This document shows, piece after piece, positions 10,095 to 18,704 of a stretch of DNA of 64,000 bases. Numbering within the stretch: the stretch's first letter is position 1; each line of letters starts with the position of its first letter. The position numbers were made by a program, and so were the translations under genes. The notes under the pieces were generated by a model, which worked only from the letters and a program-made list of their open reading frames with translations, was not told the DNA's origin and did no database searches. The DNA is from a virus: positions 1 to 64,000 of IMG/VR virus record IMGVR_UViG_3300000234_000002. One strand, written 5' to 3'.

Positions 10095-10943
10095 TTAACC
10101 TGTTAAACCGTCATCACCACCACTTCGAACAAAGTCTGGTATAGGAGGCGGAACTCTTACTCTTCCATTTTCAACTCCTCCACCATCTTCAACGTCACCA
10201 TTTATGTCATCGTCAGGGTTATACTCACCTATATTCTCCAATATTGCTTGCTGTTGAACAGGTTCAGGTTCAGGTTCAACAGCAACCTGTTGGACCGGAG
10301 ATGGACGTGAAGGAACTTGAAGAACCGTCGTTCCAGTTTCCAAAATTCCTATTTGATTTGTTGGAATTGTGTAAATAGTATTTTCTACTTCGAACTCCCA
10401 AGTGAGTTCAAAAGCGTAAGGAGTTGTGGCGGTCTCTTTAACACTGAAACTTGTGAAATGTCCTATAAAAGAACCTCTGTCGTAGAGGCACATAACACGA
10501 CCTCTTAAAACTGGTTGTCCTCTATCATTGAATATGCAGCCGTTGCCTCTAAAAAGTTCTATAAGATCTTCCATTCTTTCCCAAGCCATAGTATTTCTAC
10601 GGCTCGGATCAACACCATTCGGAGTCGAAAAGCTAGCAGTAGCTAGGCCACCATAAATGTTGAGAAAAGCACCAGTCGAAGCGGTGCACGATATAGTGTC
10701 GAGTTCGTCCACCCAAACGAACTCTATGAAAGCACCATAAGACATTTTAGTGCTTATGGATTTAGTCATTCTTTCATCTAAAGAATTTGGATTCGTGTGA
10801 AGTGCTAAAAAGACCTCAAATAATGGCTCTAAGGTTCCAGGACTAAGTATCTGAAATAACATCGGACGACCCTTACGAGAGGTATACCCGTAAGAGTCGT
10901 TTATCTTAGGATTCGGTACGTGTGGGAACTTTATGGTGGGCAT
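10095..10943 (-). CDS. Baseplate/tail-tip protein sharing a domain with the tail lysozyme
   Basis: This 282-residue protein sits two bases below the tape-measure gene and two bases above the lysozyme gene. Residues about 60-200 match the C-terminal domain of the lysozyme in pattern and order: ISCTASTGAFL / IQCSGSTAAFY, LIELFRGNGCIF / LVKIYKNNGYIF, FIGHFTSFSVKETATTPYAFELTW / YIGSFLDFSITDSADRPHSMEYSF. The C-terminal third is acidic and Pro-rich, with a VEPEPEPVQQQ stretch. I infer a tail-tip or tube-end initiator protein that docks the same surface as the lysozyme. No catalytic motif is seen. Confidence 0.7.
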   Translation of the reverse strand: MPTIKFPHVPNPKINDSYGYTSRKGRPMLFQILSPGTLEPLFEVFLALHTNPNSLDERMTKSISTKMSYGAFIEFVWVDELDTISCTASTGAFLNIYGGLATASFSTPNGVDPSRRNTMAWERMEDLIELFRGNGCIFNDRGQPVLRGRVMCLYDRGSFIGHFTSFSVKETATTPYAFELTWEFEVENTIYTIPTNQIGILETGTTVLQVPSRPSPVQQVAVEPEPEPVQQQAILENIGEYNPDDDINGDVEDGGGVENGRVRVPPPIPDFVRSGGDDGLTG

Positions 10944-10945
10944 TT

Positions 10946-13900
10946 TTACTGTTGTTTATAGAGACTATGAACAGCGTCACGTATTTCAGCCGCTGAAGCT
11001 TGAGAATTCACATTTATGGTTGCGTTCACATTAACAACTTTGGAACCAGAACCACCAGAACCACCAGAACCACTTACTAACACACCACCCTTCGGAACAA
11101 CATACTCGCCCGCATGCACTTTAGCGACTTGATCGTAATTTACAGAACCACCGGTATCAAATGATGGTCCTTTCCAGTCACCCTTAATTCCAAATCTTTC
11201 TTTCTGTTCTTTACCGTTAAGCCAACTTTGGGTCATAGTCATAGCGTCAACAGCGCTTGTTATACCGCCTTCTTCAAATTGTGGTTTCCATTTATCAACT
11301 GTTGCAGCATCAGTTAATAGAGCAAATTCAAATAAAGCAGTTCTGAAAGATTCTAAAGTAGATTCTTTTATTACATTCTTATACTTTCCTTCAGTAAACT
11401 GAGGGTCGAGCTTAATGCCCTTATAAAGATGCTTTTCTATTTTTGAAAGTAAACTATTTGAATCATCAGCATTTTCAGCTGTAGAAACAGCAGCTTCAGT
11501 AGAGTCAAGAATTTCTTCGTGAGTTTTTTCAGCAACTTTGGCTGCATCTTCCTGAGTTTTTACGACTTCTTTAGTTGGACCTGAAGCAGAAGTTGCAGGA
11601 TTTGTGGTGGTAACAGCTCCTGGAACAGCAGAAGGAGCCCCACTAATTGGTAAACTTTGGTCTGTTAAATCACTAACATTTTTAACTTTAGATAAGTCAA
11701 CGATTTTTTTTGCATTAGCAGCGTTAGTTTCAGCAATTTTTTCCTGTGCAGTTTTTGAACGAGTCGTATCAGCTGGATCTCTTTTAGTTTTAAGACCAGC
11801 TGCTTTATCCTTAGCTTCTTGTGAAGTAAGACCTCTTTCGGCCATCCTACCAGAAAGATGAAGAACGTTTTCACCAACCCCGCCATTACCTTCCCAGTCT
11901 TTTAACTCATCGAGAAGTTTCAAAACTGGTGCTATGTCACCAGTTTCTGAAGCGGTAATTTGCGCTTTACTTATTTTTTCAGAATATTCTCTAGATTGAG
12001 TCCCGGTATATTTATACCCTCTAGCCATATTTTCCATGACCTTTTTAAAACCTTTAGGATCCATAGATGTTATAGTTTCTTTTAAAGAAGAAGAACTTGA
12101 AAGATCCTGAACTAGTTTATCGCCTGTATGGCCCTTCGCGGAGCCTTTTTTAACTTCAGCATTTACTATATCCAAAAATTGGTCACCACCAGCTTTTTTC
12201 CATGTTTGATCATTACGATTTACAGCATAAGCCTTTAGATTATCTGTTATCTCGTCTGCTTTTTTGACTTGCTTCTGCCCGCCGTCTTTCCATAATCCAA
12301 AAACACCAGCTACCAATTGATCCAAATAATCTGCAAGAGGATCTAAAACACGAAGAATTTGTTCTAAAAGGAAAGATATAACGTTATCTATTTTATCGCC
12401 GATAGAAGATGTTACGTTATATTGTTCTTGGCCTAAGTCAAAAATTTTCTTGTTATCTTTTGAAAGTTCTTGCGCCCTAACAGTAGCTTCCAAAATTTCA
12501 TCTTTGGAAACTGTTTTCATATCGTCTAAAGTAAGTTGGTCAACAGATTTTTTAGTTCTTCTAGATACTATTTCAGCAAGAGCAGTATTTAGGGTTCTAT
12601 CTTCAGTTCCACCAGTTTCCTTAATGAGAGATGTGTTACCTGCTAAATTTTCGTCCATACTTCTTAGAGCTTCATATTGTTCATTACTCATTCCTTTGCT
12701 AATAACATATTCTTGTAGTCCATCAAAACCTGTTCCAAATCTTTGTGATAATTCTTTCATTATCTTATAATTCGCCATCATACCAGCACCAGACATGGCG
12801 GTAGTGATGTTAAGAGCATCACCTTTTTGTCTCGCGCCTTCGTAGCGAGCTAATTTCTGAGCACTTCCTATCTGTGCACCATCTATAGTTTCACCTTGAG
12901 CGGAAGCATTTTTTCTTGCTTTTGCTAACATGTTAGCAGTGGCTTTTTCTCCACCTTTTATTGCTTTGGTAAAATCTTCTTCGTTAACCCCATATTTAGA
13001 AAAATTTTTAGCCATAGAGCGAGCTTTAGAGTCAAAGTCCTTTGCTAGGATACCAGAGACTTTTCCAACACCAACTTTTAAAGCGGTTCCGAGTCTTTGT
13101 TTGAAGTCCATACCCTTAAAACTTGCTGAAAAAGAATCTGTGAAATTCTTAACGTCTTTAGAACTCATGGTCTTTGAAAGTAAACGAATAGTTCCCGTAA
13201 GTTCTTCAAGTCTGTTTTGGTAAGTTTCCATATCCGGGATGACACTGTGGAAAATCCCCATGAATTTGGAAACTGGCATATTGGCAGCAGCAGCACCTCT
13301 TACTATTTCACCAAGAGCATCAATTGACGCTTCTCTCGTATAACCAAGTTCTTGGTTTAAATGGCCCATCATAACAGTTGCGTCTTCAGCAGACATACCT
13401 AATGCCTGACCGAAAACCATGGCGGATTTTGCTAATTTCTCGATACCTTCGTCTAAATTACCATCACCAATTTTATGAAGGTCGTTTTGTAACTGTTGTA
13501 TGGAACCTCCGGTTTCTCTTGCGAAGGTTCCGATAATTTTAGAAGTGAGTTCAGAGTTACCACCAAAAGCCCTCATGGACCAATCAGCAGCGCGAACTCC
13601 TTCTCTAAGATTTGCTAAACTCTTTCTATATGCTTCTGATCCAGCTCCTGCGTCTTTAGCTATTGAAGTTCCTGCAGTAAGCTCACGATTCAATTTAGCT
13701 GAAGCCTGAGAAGTCATTTCAATTACTTTTATAAAAACAGAAATAGCTGCAACAGCAATACCCATGACTCCGGCAAATTTAGCAAGATTCCCAGAAAGGC
13801 CACCAACCATGGCAGCCATATCACCACCAGCAGCCGCACTCGCAGCTCCAGCTCCACCACCACCACCTCCGCCAGCACCACCCGCAGCCCTAGCGGCACC

Positions 13901-14512
13901 CCCAATTCCCTTAGCTATCCCTCCGGCTGAAATTGGTGACTTGCTTCTAAAACCCTTTATAATGTTTGACATCCCACCCGCACCTCGGGTGAGATTCGAT
14001 ATGACGCTCTTTAATCCTCTTCCACCACCACCTTGGAGACCATCTCTTAGAAGATTAGGAAGTGAACTCCCTAACTCTTTAACACCAGATTTCAACGTCC
14101 TTCTTAAGTCAGAAACATAACGTTCCTGAGCTTGTATCATATTTTTAGTTGAACGAATTTGCTTTTGTAGAAGAGCGTTATGCTGTCCTATATTTCTATT
14201 TTGCTTAGTTGATAACTTATCTTTGTTTTTATCGGACCCTATACCAGCGGGACCGCCACCTTTGGCTCTAGCTTTACCACCACCTCCACCACCTGAAGCT
14301 AAACCTTTAGCAGACTTTCCGACTTCATCTGATACTCTTCGAATGTTCCTAATAACTGGACCTGAATTTTTAGATATGCCTTTTAAGGCTTCAGTTATAT
14401 TAAGTAAATTTTTCTCTAGATTTTTAAGATCACGAATAGTATTAGCAGTCGCCCTTTTATCTAATTCGGGTACTACTGGTATTTTTATATTGATTTTTTC
14501 TTTGCTTGCCAT
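10946..14512 (-). CDS. Tail tape measure protein
   Basis: A 1188-residue protein follows the chaperone-position genes and precedes the baseplate genes, the canonical tape-measure place. It has a Lys-rich N-terminal helical region, a long Gly/Ala-rich stretch around residues 190-235, and one clear hydrophobic segment at about 236-265 (LAKFAGVMGIAVAAISVFIKVI) that could cross the host membrane. Long helical regions follow. The C-terminus carries a typical tape-measure signature, SFDTGGSV... VHAGEYVVPKGGVLV, then a Gly/Ser linker and a VNVNATINVNS tail. It sets tail length and is ejected with the DNA. Confidence is high from architecture and position. Confidence 0.88.
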   Translation of the reverse strand: MASKEKINIKIPVVPELDKRATANTIRDLKNLEKNLLNITEALKGISKNSGPVIRNIRRVSDEVGKSAKGLASGGGGGGKARAKGGGPAGIGSDKNKDKLSTKQNRNIGQHNALLQKQIRSTKNMIQAQERYVSDLRRTLKSGVKELGSSLPNLLRDGLQGGGGRGLKSVISNLTRGAGGMSNIIKGFRSKSPISAGGIAKGIGGAARAAGGAGGGGGGGAGAASAAAGGDMAAMVGGLSGNLAKFAGVMGIAVAAISVFIKVIEMTSQASAKLNRELTAGTSIAKDAGAGSEAYRKSLANLREGVRAADWSMRAFGGNSELTSKIIGTFARETGGSIQQLQNDLHKIGDGNLDEGIEKLAKSAMVFGQALGMSAEDATVMMGHLNQELGYTREASIDALGEIVRGAAAANMPVSKFMGIFHSVIPDMETYQNRLEELTGTIRLLSKTMSSKDVKNFTDSFSASFKGMDFKQRLGTALKVGVGKVSGILAKDFDSKARSMAKNFSKYGVNEEDFTKAIKGGEKATANMLAKARKNASAQGETIDGAQIGSAQKLARYEGARQKGDALNITTAMSGAGMMANYKIMKELSQRFGTGFDGLQEYVISKGMSNEQYEALRSMDENLAGNTSLIKETGGTEDRTLNTALAEIVSRRTKKSVDQLTLDDMKTVSKDEILEATVRAQELSKDNKKIFDLGQEQYNVTSSIGDKIDNVISFLLEQILRVLDPLADYLDQLVAGVFGLWKDGGQKQVKKADEITDNLKAYAVNRNDQTWKKAGGDQFLDIVNAEVKKGSAKGHTGDKLVQDLSSSSSLKETITSMDPKGFKKVMENMARGYKYTGTQSREYSEKISKAQITASETGDIAPVLKLLDELKDWEGNGGVGENVLHLSGRMAERGLTSQEAKDKAAGLKTKRDPADTTRSKTAQEKIAETNAANAKKIVDLSKVKNVSDLTDQSLPISGAPSAVPGAVTTTNPATSASGPTKEVVKTQEDAAKVAEKTHEEILDSTEAAVSTAENADDSNSLLSKIEKHLYKGIKLDPQFTEGKYKNVIKESTLESFRTALFEFALLTDAATVDKWKPQFEEGGITSAVDAMTMTQSWLNGKEQKERFGIKGDWKGPSFDTGGSVNYDQVAKVHAGEYVVPKGGVLVSGSGGSGGSGSKVVNVNATINVNSQASAAEIRDAVHSLYKQQ

Positions 14513-14521
14513 TTATAATTT

Positions 14522-15652
14522 TCAAGTCTTATCGAAGGTTTCGGGGTTGCTCAAATCAGCAAGTGATTTGTTGAAATTCTCTCTCTTTATTTCTTTCAGT
14601 CTATTAATTCTCTCCATGTATTCCTTAGCAGCTTGAGAATTACCAATAGATCTTGAACCGTCTTGGCTTTCAAGGTTGAGAGAGAATAATTTATGCTTTT
14701 GGGAATCTATTTCCTTGGACCTTCCTTCCATTTCCTTCATCTTCTGGTCCATCACCATGTCGTGATAGTCCTTCTCACCGGAAAGAGCGGAGGAAAGCTG
14801 CTCGGCTAGTTCTTCAGCAGTTTCAGCCTTGAACTTATTGACGACTGTGGCTAAACGACCATCCGGGAGATAAATTTTGCTCTCATATTCTTCGCCCTCT
14901 TTATCGATTTTATTCAAATAACGATAAAGAACTTTCATTTTAAGTTCTTCTCGTTCTTGTTTCTCTTTATTTATACGACCTTTATCTTTTTCATCAATGG
15001 ACTTGATGGCTTTACCACCAGCCATGCAAGATCCTACGAATTTAGCGTTAGCCCAATCTCTTTCAACTTCTTCTTTGGTATCTACTATATGGTTGAGTGA
15101 TACCCACATTTGTTGGGTTGAAGTAAGACCTAAATGATCGGTTCCTGGAACACCTGTATTTAAATGTGAGTTTATTGGTGAACCTATTATATGGAGCCAT
15201 TTAAACCTTGAACGATTTTCATAGGTATAAACCTCGGTTAAAGGAAAAAGTCTGTTAGAACGTTCGTTAAGATAAGAAAGATTGTCTATTATTCTGTTTT
15301 GTTCAACTGGGGAAAGAGTTCCGATTATTCGGATTATTTTATCTATATGATTTGGTCTTTCATAAAGAACATTCACACCATTTATCATGAAAACGCTGTG
15401 AGCTATTAAACGAATTCGAAATGAAGTATCTGATTCGAATTTTGAAGAACGAACTGGTTTTGCATAACTTATTAATTTAATTTCATTTTGATTTATGGTT
15501 TTGAAAACAAAATGATGTTTTTTGACAATTGAAGTTGCTGTTAAAAAACCAGTGAATAAAAAATCTTCGAACTCTTTCCATACATCATCCGATACCTTTT
15601 TGTAGGTTTCGGGAACTGATATTACTATTTTCTTAGTTGTATTATCTGACAA
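14522..15652 (-). CDS. Putative tail assembly protein (chaperone position), TTG start, same frame as upstream gene
   Basis: This 376-residue protein (SDNTTKKIVISVPETYKKV...) precedes the tape measure by 9 bases. It has no ATG start: the first plausible codon is TTG at 15652. It lies in the same reading frame as the 15659-16510 gene, separated only by TGA, TCT and AAA. Either translation restarts at TTG after termination, or a minor fraction of ribosomes reads through the TGA to give a fusion. The C-terminal half is a long charged helix/coiled coil (KEKQEREELKMKVL, EMEGRSKEIDSQKHKL). Position suggests a tail assembly chaperone or tape-measure partner. The family is not recognised. Confidence 0.65.
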   Translation of the reverse strand: MSDNTTKKIVISVPETYKKVSDDVWKEFEDFLFTGFLTATSIVKKHHFVFKTINQNEIKLISYAKPVRSSKFESDTSFRIRLIAHSVFMINGVNVLYERPNHIDKIIRIIGTLSPVEQNRIIDNLSYLNERSNRLFPLTEVYTYENRSRFKWLHIIGSPINSHLNTGVPGTDHLGLTSTQQMWVSLNHIVDTKEEVERDWANAKFVGSCMAGGKAIKSIDEKDKGRINKEKQEREELKMKVLYRYLNKIDKEGEEYESKIYLPDGRLATVVNKFKAETAEELAEQLSSALSGEKDYHDMVMDQKMKEMEGRSKEIDSQKHKLFSLNLESQDGSRSIGNSQAAKEYMERINRLKEIKRENFNKSLADLSNPETFDKT

Positions 15653-15658
15653 TTTAGA

Positions 15659-16510
15659 TCACGCTTTTTTGAACCTCGGATTAACAGAATGAGTTATGTT
15701 AGGGTCTAAAACTGGAGTGTTATTTACTTTGACCTTTGGCTCCAAAACGTCATTTCTGACCGGAACGTTTTTGGCTTCTGGGATGGGAGACTCTTCAATG
15801 AATGGAGCTTCGTCAGATTCCAAATCTTTTACGCTAAAAGGTGACTCTTGCACAACGACTTCTTCCTCCTCTTCATACTCTGAAGGTGGGTCTATCCTCT
15901 TGAAAGGATCAAAATCTTCTTTTTCTTCCTCAGTTGATTCTCCTTCTTCGGAAGATTCAGACTCCTCTTCAGACCCGGAACTTTCAACAAGTTTCGGCTT
16001 TCCGAGATTCTTTCTGAGTTCTTGGACTCTAGATTCAAGATCAGAGAGTTCAACTTCAGGGTCTTTGACGTTATCGAATTCTATGTCTTTTAAATTTGAC
16101 TTCTGGTGTGATTCCATGAGATCTGAGTAAACGGTGAATATGTCATCTATGAGCTGGGCTCCCCAATTTTTCATATACCCTTCAAGCATAATATTAAGAG
16201 GAACGCTTACCGTTTTTCCTTCTTTAGACTTTTGGGGGAAAGACGGTTTGAAATCACGAAATTTTAGAAAGTCTATATTATCAATTCCAGATATTGCGTA
16301 GCTTAGGGTTATGCGCTTAATTTCTATCATAATATTGGCGCCGAGTTCACGAGAGTTCATCATCTCGTTTATCTTAAACTGCGAAAAATAAGGAATTGGA
16401 GAAAGCTTGAAAACTTTCCCGGCAATTTTTCTGTTCCAAACAACATCGGAATTTCCGATGTTTGAAAGTTTGTCTTCTATTTCTTGAAAAAATGCACTAT
16501 CTATAGCCAT
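15659..16510 (-). CDS. Putative tail assembly chaperone with acidic tail
   Basis: This 283-residue protein starts MAIDSAFFQEIEDKL. The N-terminal ~150 residues look globular and helical. Residues about 180-235 are very acidic and Ser/Glu-rich (SGSEEESESSEEGESTEEE), followed by a Pro/Val-rich tail. It is encoded between the tail tube and the tape measure, where contractile phages keep their tail assembly chaperones, usually with a longer fused form. Here the next gene is in the same frame after a single TGA. The motif GTATAGT lies exactly five bases above its ATG. It is called chaperone on position only. Confidence 0.6.
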   Translation of the reverse strand: MAIDSAFFQEIEDKLSNIGNSDVVWNRKIAGKVFKLSPIPYFSQFKINEMMNSRELGANIMIEIKRITLSYAISGIDNIDFLKFRDFKPSFPQKSKEGKTVSVPLNIMLEGYMKNWGAQLIDDIFTVYSDLMESHQKSNLKDIEFDNVKDPEVELSDLESRVQELRKNLGKPKLVESSGSEEESESSEEGESTEEEKEDFDPFKRIDPPSEYEEEEEVVVQESPFSVKDLESDEAPFIEESPIPEAKNVPVRNDVLEPKVKVNNTPVLDPNITHSVNPRFKKA

Positions 16511-16515
16511 GTGTC

Positions 16516-16522
16516 ACTATAC
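16516..16522 (-). promoter_or_regulatory. GTATAGT motif five bases upstream of a start codon
   Basis: On the minus strand the sequence reads ttaaGTATAGTgacacATG before the 15659-16510 gene. The same heptamer with the same five-base gap precedes the starts at 37037 and 46147. It may be a phage-specific promoter core or a translation signal. No Shine-Dalgarno motif is visible in the gap. Confidence 0.4.
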
Positions 16523-16558
16523 TTAACTGAATCAGTTTTTAATGTAAAAGATAAAATA

Positions 16559-16678
16559 ATGAAGCCCTCGCAAGTTGCCACTGAACTCCGTAAAATTGCT
16601 GCCGCTATCGAGGCGTCGAAGACGCCTGATAAGACGAAGGTCGCGTCAGCCATAAAGGGTCTTGTAAAAAAGATCGCT
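16559..16678 (+). repeat. 120-base tag-module repeat, copy 1
   Basis: This is the first of six near-identical 120-base copies; the others are at 20846-20965, 21271-21390, 38979-39098, 40563-40682 and 44214-44333, all on the minus strand. They match even at synonymous positions, and small variant blocks (ctccgt/ctaaga, acgaag/gcgagg, gtaaaaaag/gttaaaaag) occur in different combinations, which points to recombination or gene conversion among copies. Confidence 0.9.
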
Positions 16679-16810
16679 AATGACGAAATGACTGAAGAGG
16701 AAAAACTTTTAGAAAAAGGTATAACGCCTGGTCAAAGGAAAAAAACGGAAGCGCCTGGACATTCGACTGAAGAGCTAGAAGAAGACGGCGTATTCGACGA
16801 CGAATTTTGA
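16559..16810 (+). CDS. Small tag-module protein, acidic C-terminus
   Basis: This 83-residue protein consists of the shared 40-residue N-terminal module (MKPSQVATELRKIAAAIEAS..., ending KKIA) plus a short acidic tail (NDEMTEEEKLLEKGITPGQR... EEDGVFDDEF). I chose the ATG at 16559, although the frame is open further upstream, because all other copies begin exactly at this Met. It is divergent from the tail operon and ends at a strong bidirectional hairpin. The tail looks disordered, so this is close to a naked tag. The function is unknown; it could be cargo, a scaffold piece or a decoy for whatever recognises the module. Confidence 0.8.
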   Translation: MKPSQVATELRKIAAAIEASKTPDKTKVASAIKGLVKKIANDEMTEEEKLLEKGITPGQRKKTEAPGHSTEELEEDGVFDDEF

Positions 16811-16817
16811 GATAAGA

Positions 16818-16851
16818 AATTGTGGGGCCATAACTTTATGGCCCCACAATT
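16818..16851. terminator. Bidirectional hairpin terminator between convergent genes
   Basis: A near-perfect palindrome has 16-base arms, aattgtggggccataa and its complement. It lies between the convergent ends of the plus-strand tag gene (16810) and the minus-strand zinc protein (16855). On the minus strand the stem is followed by tttctta. The GC-rich core and the placement make it a good shared intrinsic terminator. Confidence 0.8.
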
Positions 16852-16854
16852 ATA

Positions 16855-17166
16855 TCACCACCTATAAATGGAACGTTCAGATCCCTGGTCGGGTTCAATA
16901 TCGTCATCTTCATCATTTGGTTTTATGATTTCGCGGCGTCTTATAGGATTTACAATTGTTACTGTTAATTTGAATTCAGGCTTAAAACTGTGGTTGCAAG
17001 TTCCGCAACCACAAGAAAGTATCCATATACCAGGACTTGGATTGGGATTTCCAACGTCAATGTCATAATCGTCAGCGTAAGTGTTAACATCATTTTTACA
17101 TTTTGGGCATGAAACAACACTTGGAAGTCCCAACATCATTTCTAGATTCAAATTATATCCCATCAT
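16855..17166 (-). CDS. Small zinc-ribbon-like protein
   Basis: This 103-residue protein carries two cysteine knuckles, CPKC at residues 20-23 and CGCGTC at about 52-57, spaced like a zinc ribbon. A hydrophobic strand pair follows, then a basic/acidic tail (PIRRREIIKPNDEDDDIEPDQ). Start codons at 17166 and 17163 are both ATG. It is encoded directly downstream of the tail tube gene and its terminator, so it may be expressed separately. The function is unknown; DNA binding or a structural virion role is possible. Confidence 0.7.
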   Translation of the reverse strand: MMGYNLNLEMMLGLPSVVSCPKCKNDVNTYADDYDIDVGNPNPSPGIWILSCGCGTCNHSFKPEFKLTVTIVNPIRRREIIKPNDEDDDIEPDQGSERSIYRW

Positions 17167-17185
17167 AAATAATACACCAAAAAGA

Positions 17186-17214
17186 TTTCAGGGGCGATAA
17201 TTTCGCCCCTGAAA
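17186..17214 (-). terminator. Intrinsic terminator of the tail tube gene
   Basis: On the minus strand, 24 bases after the tube stop codon, a 12-base perfect stem (tttcaggggcga and its complement) with a five-base loop is followed by tcttttt. This is a textbook Rho-independent terminator and fits a strongly transcribed gene. Confidence 0.88.
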
Positions 17215-17237
17215 CTCCGTGGAGACCGAATTTAAAA

Positions 17238-17930
17238 TTAACGAATACCACCACCGGGAACAGTGAAGAGACGAGATCCAGAACCGGGTTGGATGATCGG
17301 GTTGTTACCAGCGTCAAGGAGATCGCCGTAAGTATCAACCGAGTTACCAAAGTTCGTGAATCCGTCCGTCACGTCAGTTGCCATTGCCTGGCAATCTTCC
17401 AAAACGATGGCAGAATCGCCAGGGAAAGAAACCGAATAGCTGTTTATCCAGCAGGCTTCGAAGTATGTGACCATGGCGTAATTGGCACCATCAGTCTCAG
17501 TTGTCTTCTTGAAGATCGCCGCCTGATCGATGGCGGTCACAAGCTCCGAGAACACAAGCTCCGAGCGGATGTCAAACGGCCATTTGTGATGGCGAAGAGA
17601 GCGGACAAGACCATCAATACCACCTCTGTAACCGAGTTCCTGGACTATGCCAGCAGTGTACATGAGAGTGCGGTTGAGGGTCAAAGAAGCCGGTTCGGTA
17701 ACACCAGGAACGAGTTCCACAACTCGGTCACCGAAACCAACACCACGAACCGGATCGACTGAACGACTTTCCGAAAAGTCGAAAGTCGAAAGAACACCAA
17801 CTTGTTTCTGAGAAGGGGCTCCAGTGGTATAAGGCTTAGAAAAAACGCGATTCTTTTGGCTTATGGCCACCCTGGTGTTTGGTGAAGATCCTTTTCTATA
17901 AATCTGAGGTACGTCGGCTTCTCTTGACAT
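17238..17930 (-). CDS. Tail tube protein
   Basis: This 230-residue protein precedes the chaperone-position genes and tape measure, is followed by a strong terminator, and has a good GAGGAG ribosome site before the ATG. Its codon use is more GC-rich than most neighbours, as in the sheath gene, which signals high expression. The sequence is beta-rich with FDFSESRSVDPVRGVGFGDRVVELVPGVTEPASLTLNR, a pattern of tube/gp19-like proteins (an opening strand, then a long loop and a helix FEACWINSYSVSFPGDSAIVLEDC toward the end). It would form the inner hollow tube of the contractile tail. The call is from position, codon bias and size. Confidence 0.75.
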   Translation of the reverse strand: MSREADVPQIYRKGSSPNTRVAISQKNRVFSKPYTTGAPSQKQVGVLSTFDFSESRSVDPVRGVGFGDRVVELVPGVTEPASLTLNRTLMYTAGIVQELGYRGGIDGLVRSLRHHKWPFDIRSELVFSELVTAIDQAAIFKKTTETDGANYAMVTYFEACWINSYSVSFPGDSAIVLEDCQAMATDVTDGFTNFGNSVDTYGDLLDAGNNPIIQPGSGSRLFTVPGGGIR

Positions 17931-18010
17931 TTGGTCTCCTCATTCCAACAATAATCAAAAATTTATTTAATAAATGTGGAAATTTCAAATATTTTAGTGT
18001 AACCTATCAG

Positions 18011-18520
18011 ATGCTAATGCAAGACTGCTTGTCGACATATAAAGAGCGTGGACTTTGTTTCTTTTGGGATGGGATATTTTCTCAGTGGTATCCATCCCAA
18101 ATTCATTATAATGGGAATATATTTCAAACAGCTGAACATCTAATGATGTTTAATAAGGCCGAACTTTTTGAAGATTTCGAAACTCGAAATGAAATCTTGA
18201 AGTCTAAAACACCCAAAGAAGCCAAGAAGCTTGGGCGAAGTATCAAAAATTTCAACCAAAAAGTTTGGGATGAATGTAAATATCGTATTGTAGAACGTGG
18301 TAATATTTTAAAATTTACCCAACATCAAGATTTATTTAAAGAGTTATTTGCAACAAGATCAAAAATTCTTGTAGAAGCGTCCCCATACGACAAAATTTGG
18401 GGTATCGGTCTATCGGTCGAAGACCCAAAATCACTCGACCCGAATCAGTGGCTCGGAGAGAATCTATTAGGCTTCATACTTACGGACGTTCGAGATACTT
18501 TAATTCGAATTAAATTTTGA
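18011..18520 (+). CDS. NADAR/YbiA-family protein (N-glycosidase-like)
   Basis: This 169-residue protein matches the YbiA/NADAR (DUF1768, RibX) pattern along its length: FFWDGIFSQWYP (17-28), FQTAEHLMMFNKA with the conserved Glu (about 38-50), a TPKEAKKLGR helix, VWDECKYRIV, LFKELFATRSKILVEASPYDKIWGIGL (about 109-134) and GENLLGFIL near the end. NADAR proteins cleave N-glycosidic bonds, and some remove ADP-ribose from guanine in DNA, acting as antitoxins to DarT. A phage copy could therefore protect phage DNA from host ADP-ribosylation, which is my inference. ATG 18011 was chosen because the family homology starts just after it. The gene is divergent from the tube gene. Confidence 0.85.
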   Translation: MLMQDCLSTYKERGLCFFWDGIFSQWYPSQIHYNGNIFQTAEHLMMFNKAELFEDFETRNEILKSKTPKEAKKLGRSIKNFNQKVWDECKYRIVERGNILKFTQHQDLFKELFATRSKILVEASPYDKIWGIGLSVEDPKSLDPNQWLGENLLGFILTDVRDTLIRIKF

Positions 18521-18662
18521 CTTGTAGGTTTTTATTCTTCTATTGTTGAGTGATTTCACTTCATAAAATCGCCTTAGAGTCTAATATTGATCTGCTATTA
18601 TATTAAAAGCTATTCTTATAAAAGTTCTTGTTCAAATCTTTACCAAAACTTGGTCCTCTATC

Positions 18663-18701
18663 GGGTCAAGGTCAACAAGGTGAAATATATGACCTTGACC
18701 C
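18663..18701. terminator. 12-base inverted repeat, possible terminator or structured RNA
   Basis: The arms gggtcaaggtca and tgaccttgaccc are perfect complements around a 15-base spacer. No strong T-tract follows on either strand, so termination is only one option; an operator for a dimeric protein is another. Confidence 0.5.
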
Positions 18702-18704
18702 AAA

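Noticed and set aside
13764-14636. Plus-strand Pro/Ala-rich frames opposite the tape measure
   Set aside because: They are mirror images of Gly/Ala-rich coding on the other strand and show low-complexity poly-Pro; no independent start signals.
15659-15690. Run of A's near the end of the chaperone-position gene as a -1 frameshift site
   Set aside because: The -1 frame ends after a few codons and the downstream gene is in the same frame, so frameshifting would not fuse them.
16484-16558. Upstream extension of the first tag gene
   Set aside because: It overlaps the divergent tail gene start and all other copies of the module begin at the later Met.
17879-18010. Longer N-terminus for the NADAR protein from the ATG at 17879
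   Set aside because: The extra 44 residues overlap the divergent tube gene start, have no family match and are AT-rich leader-like sequence.
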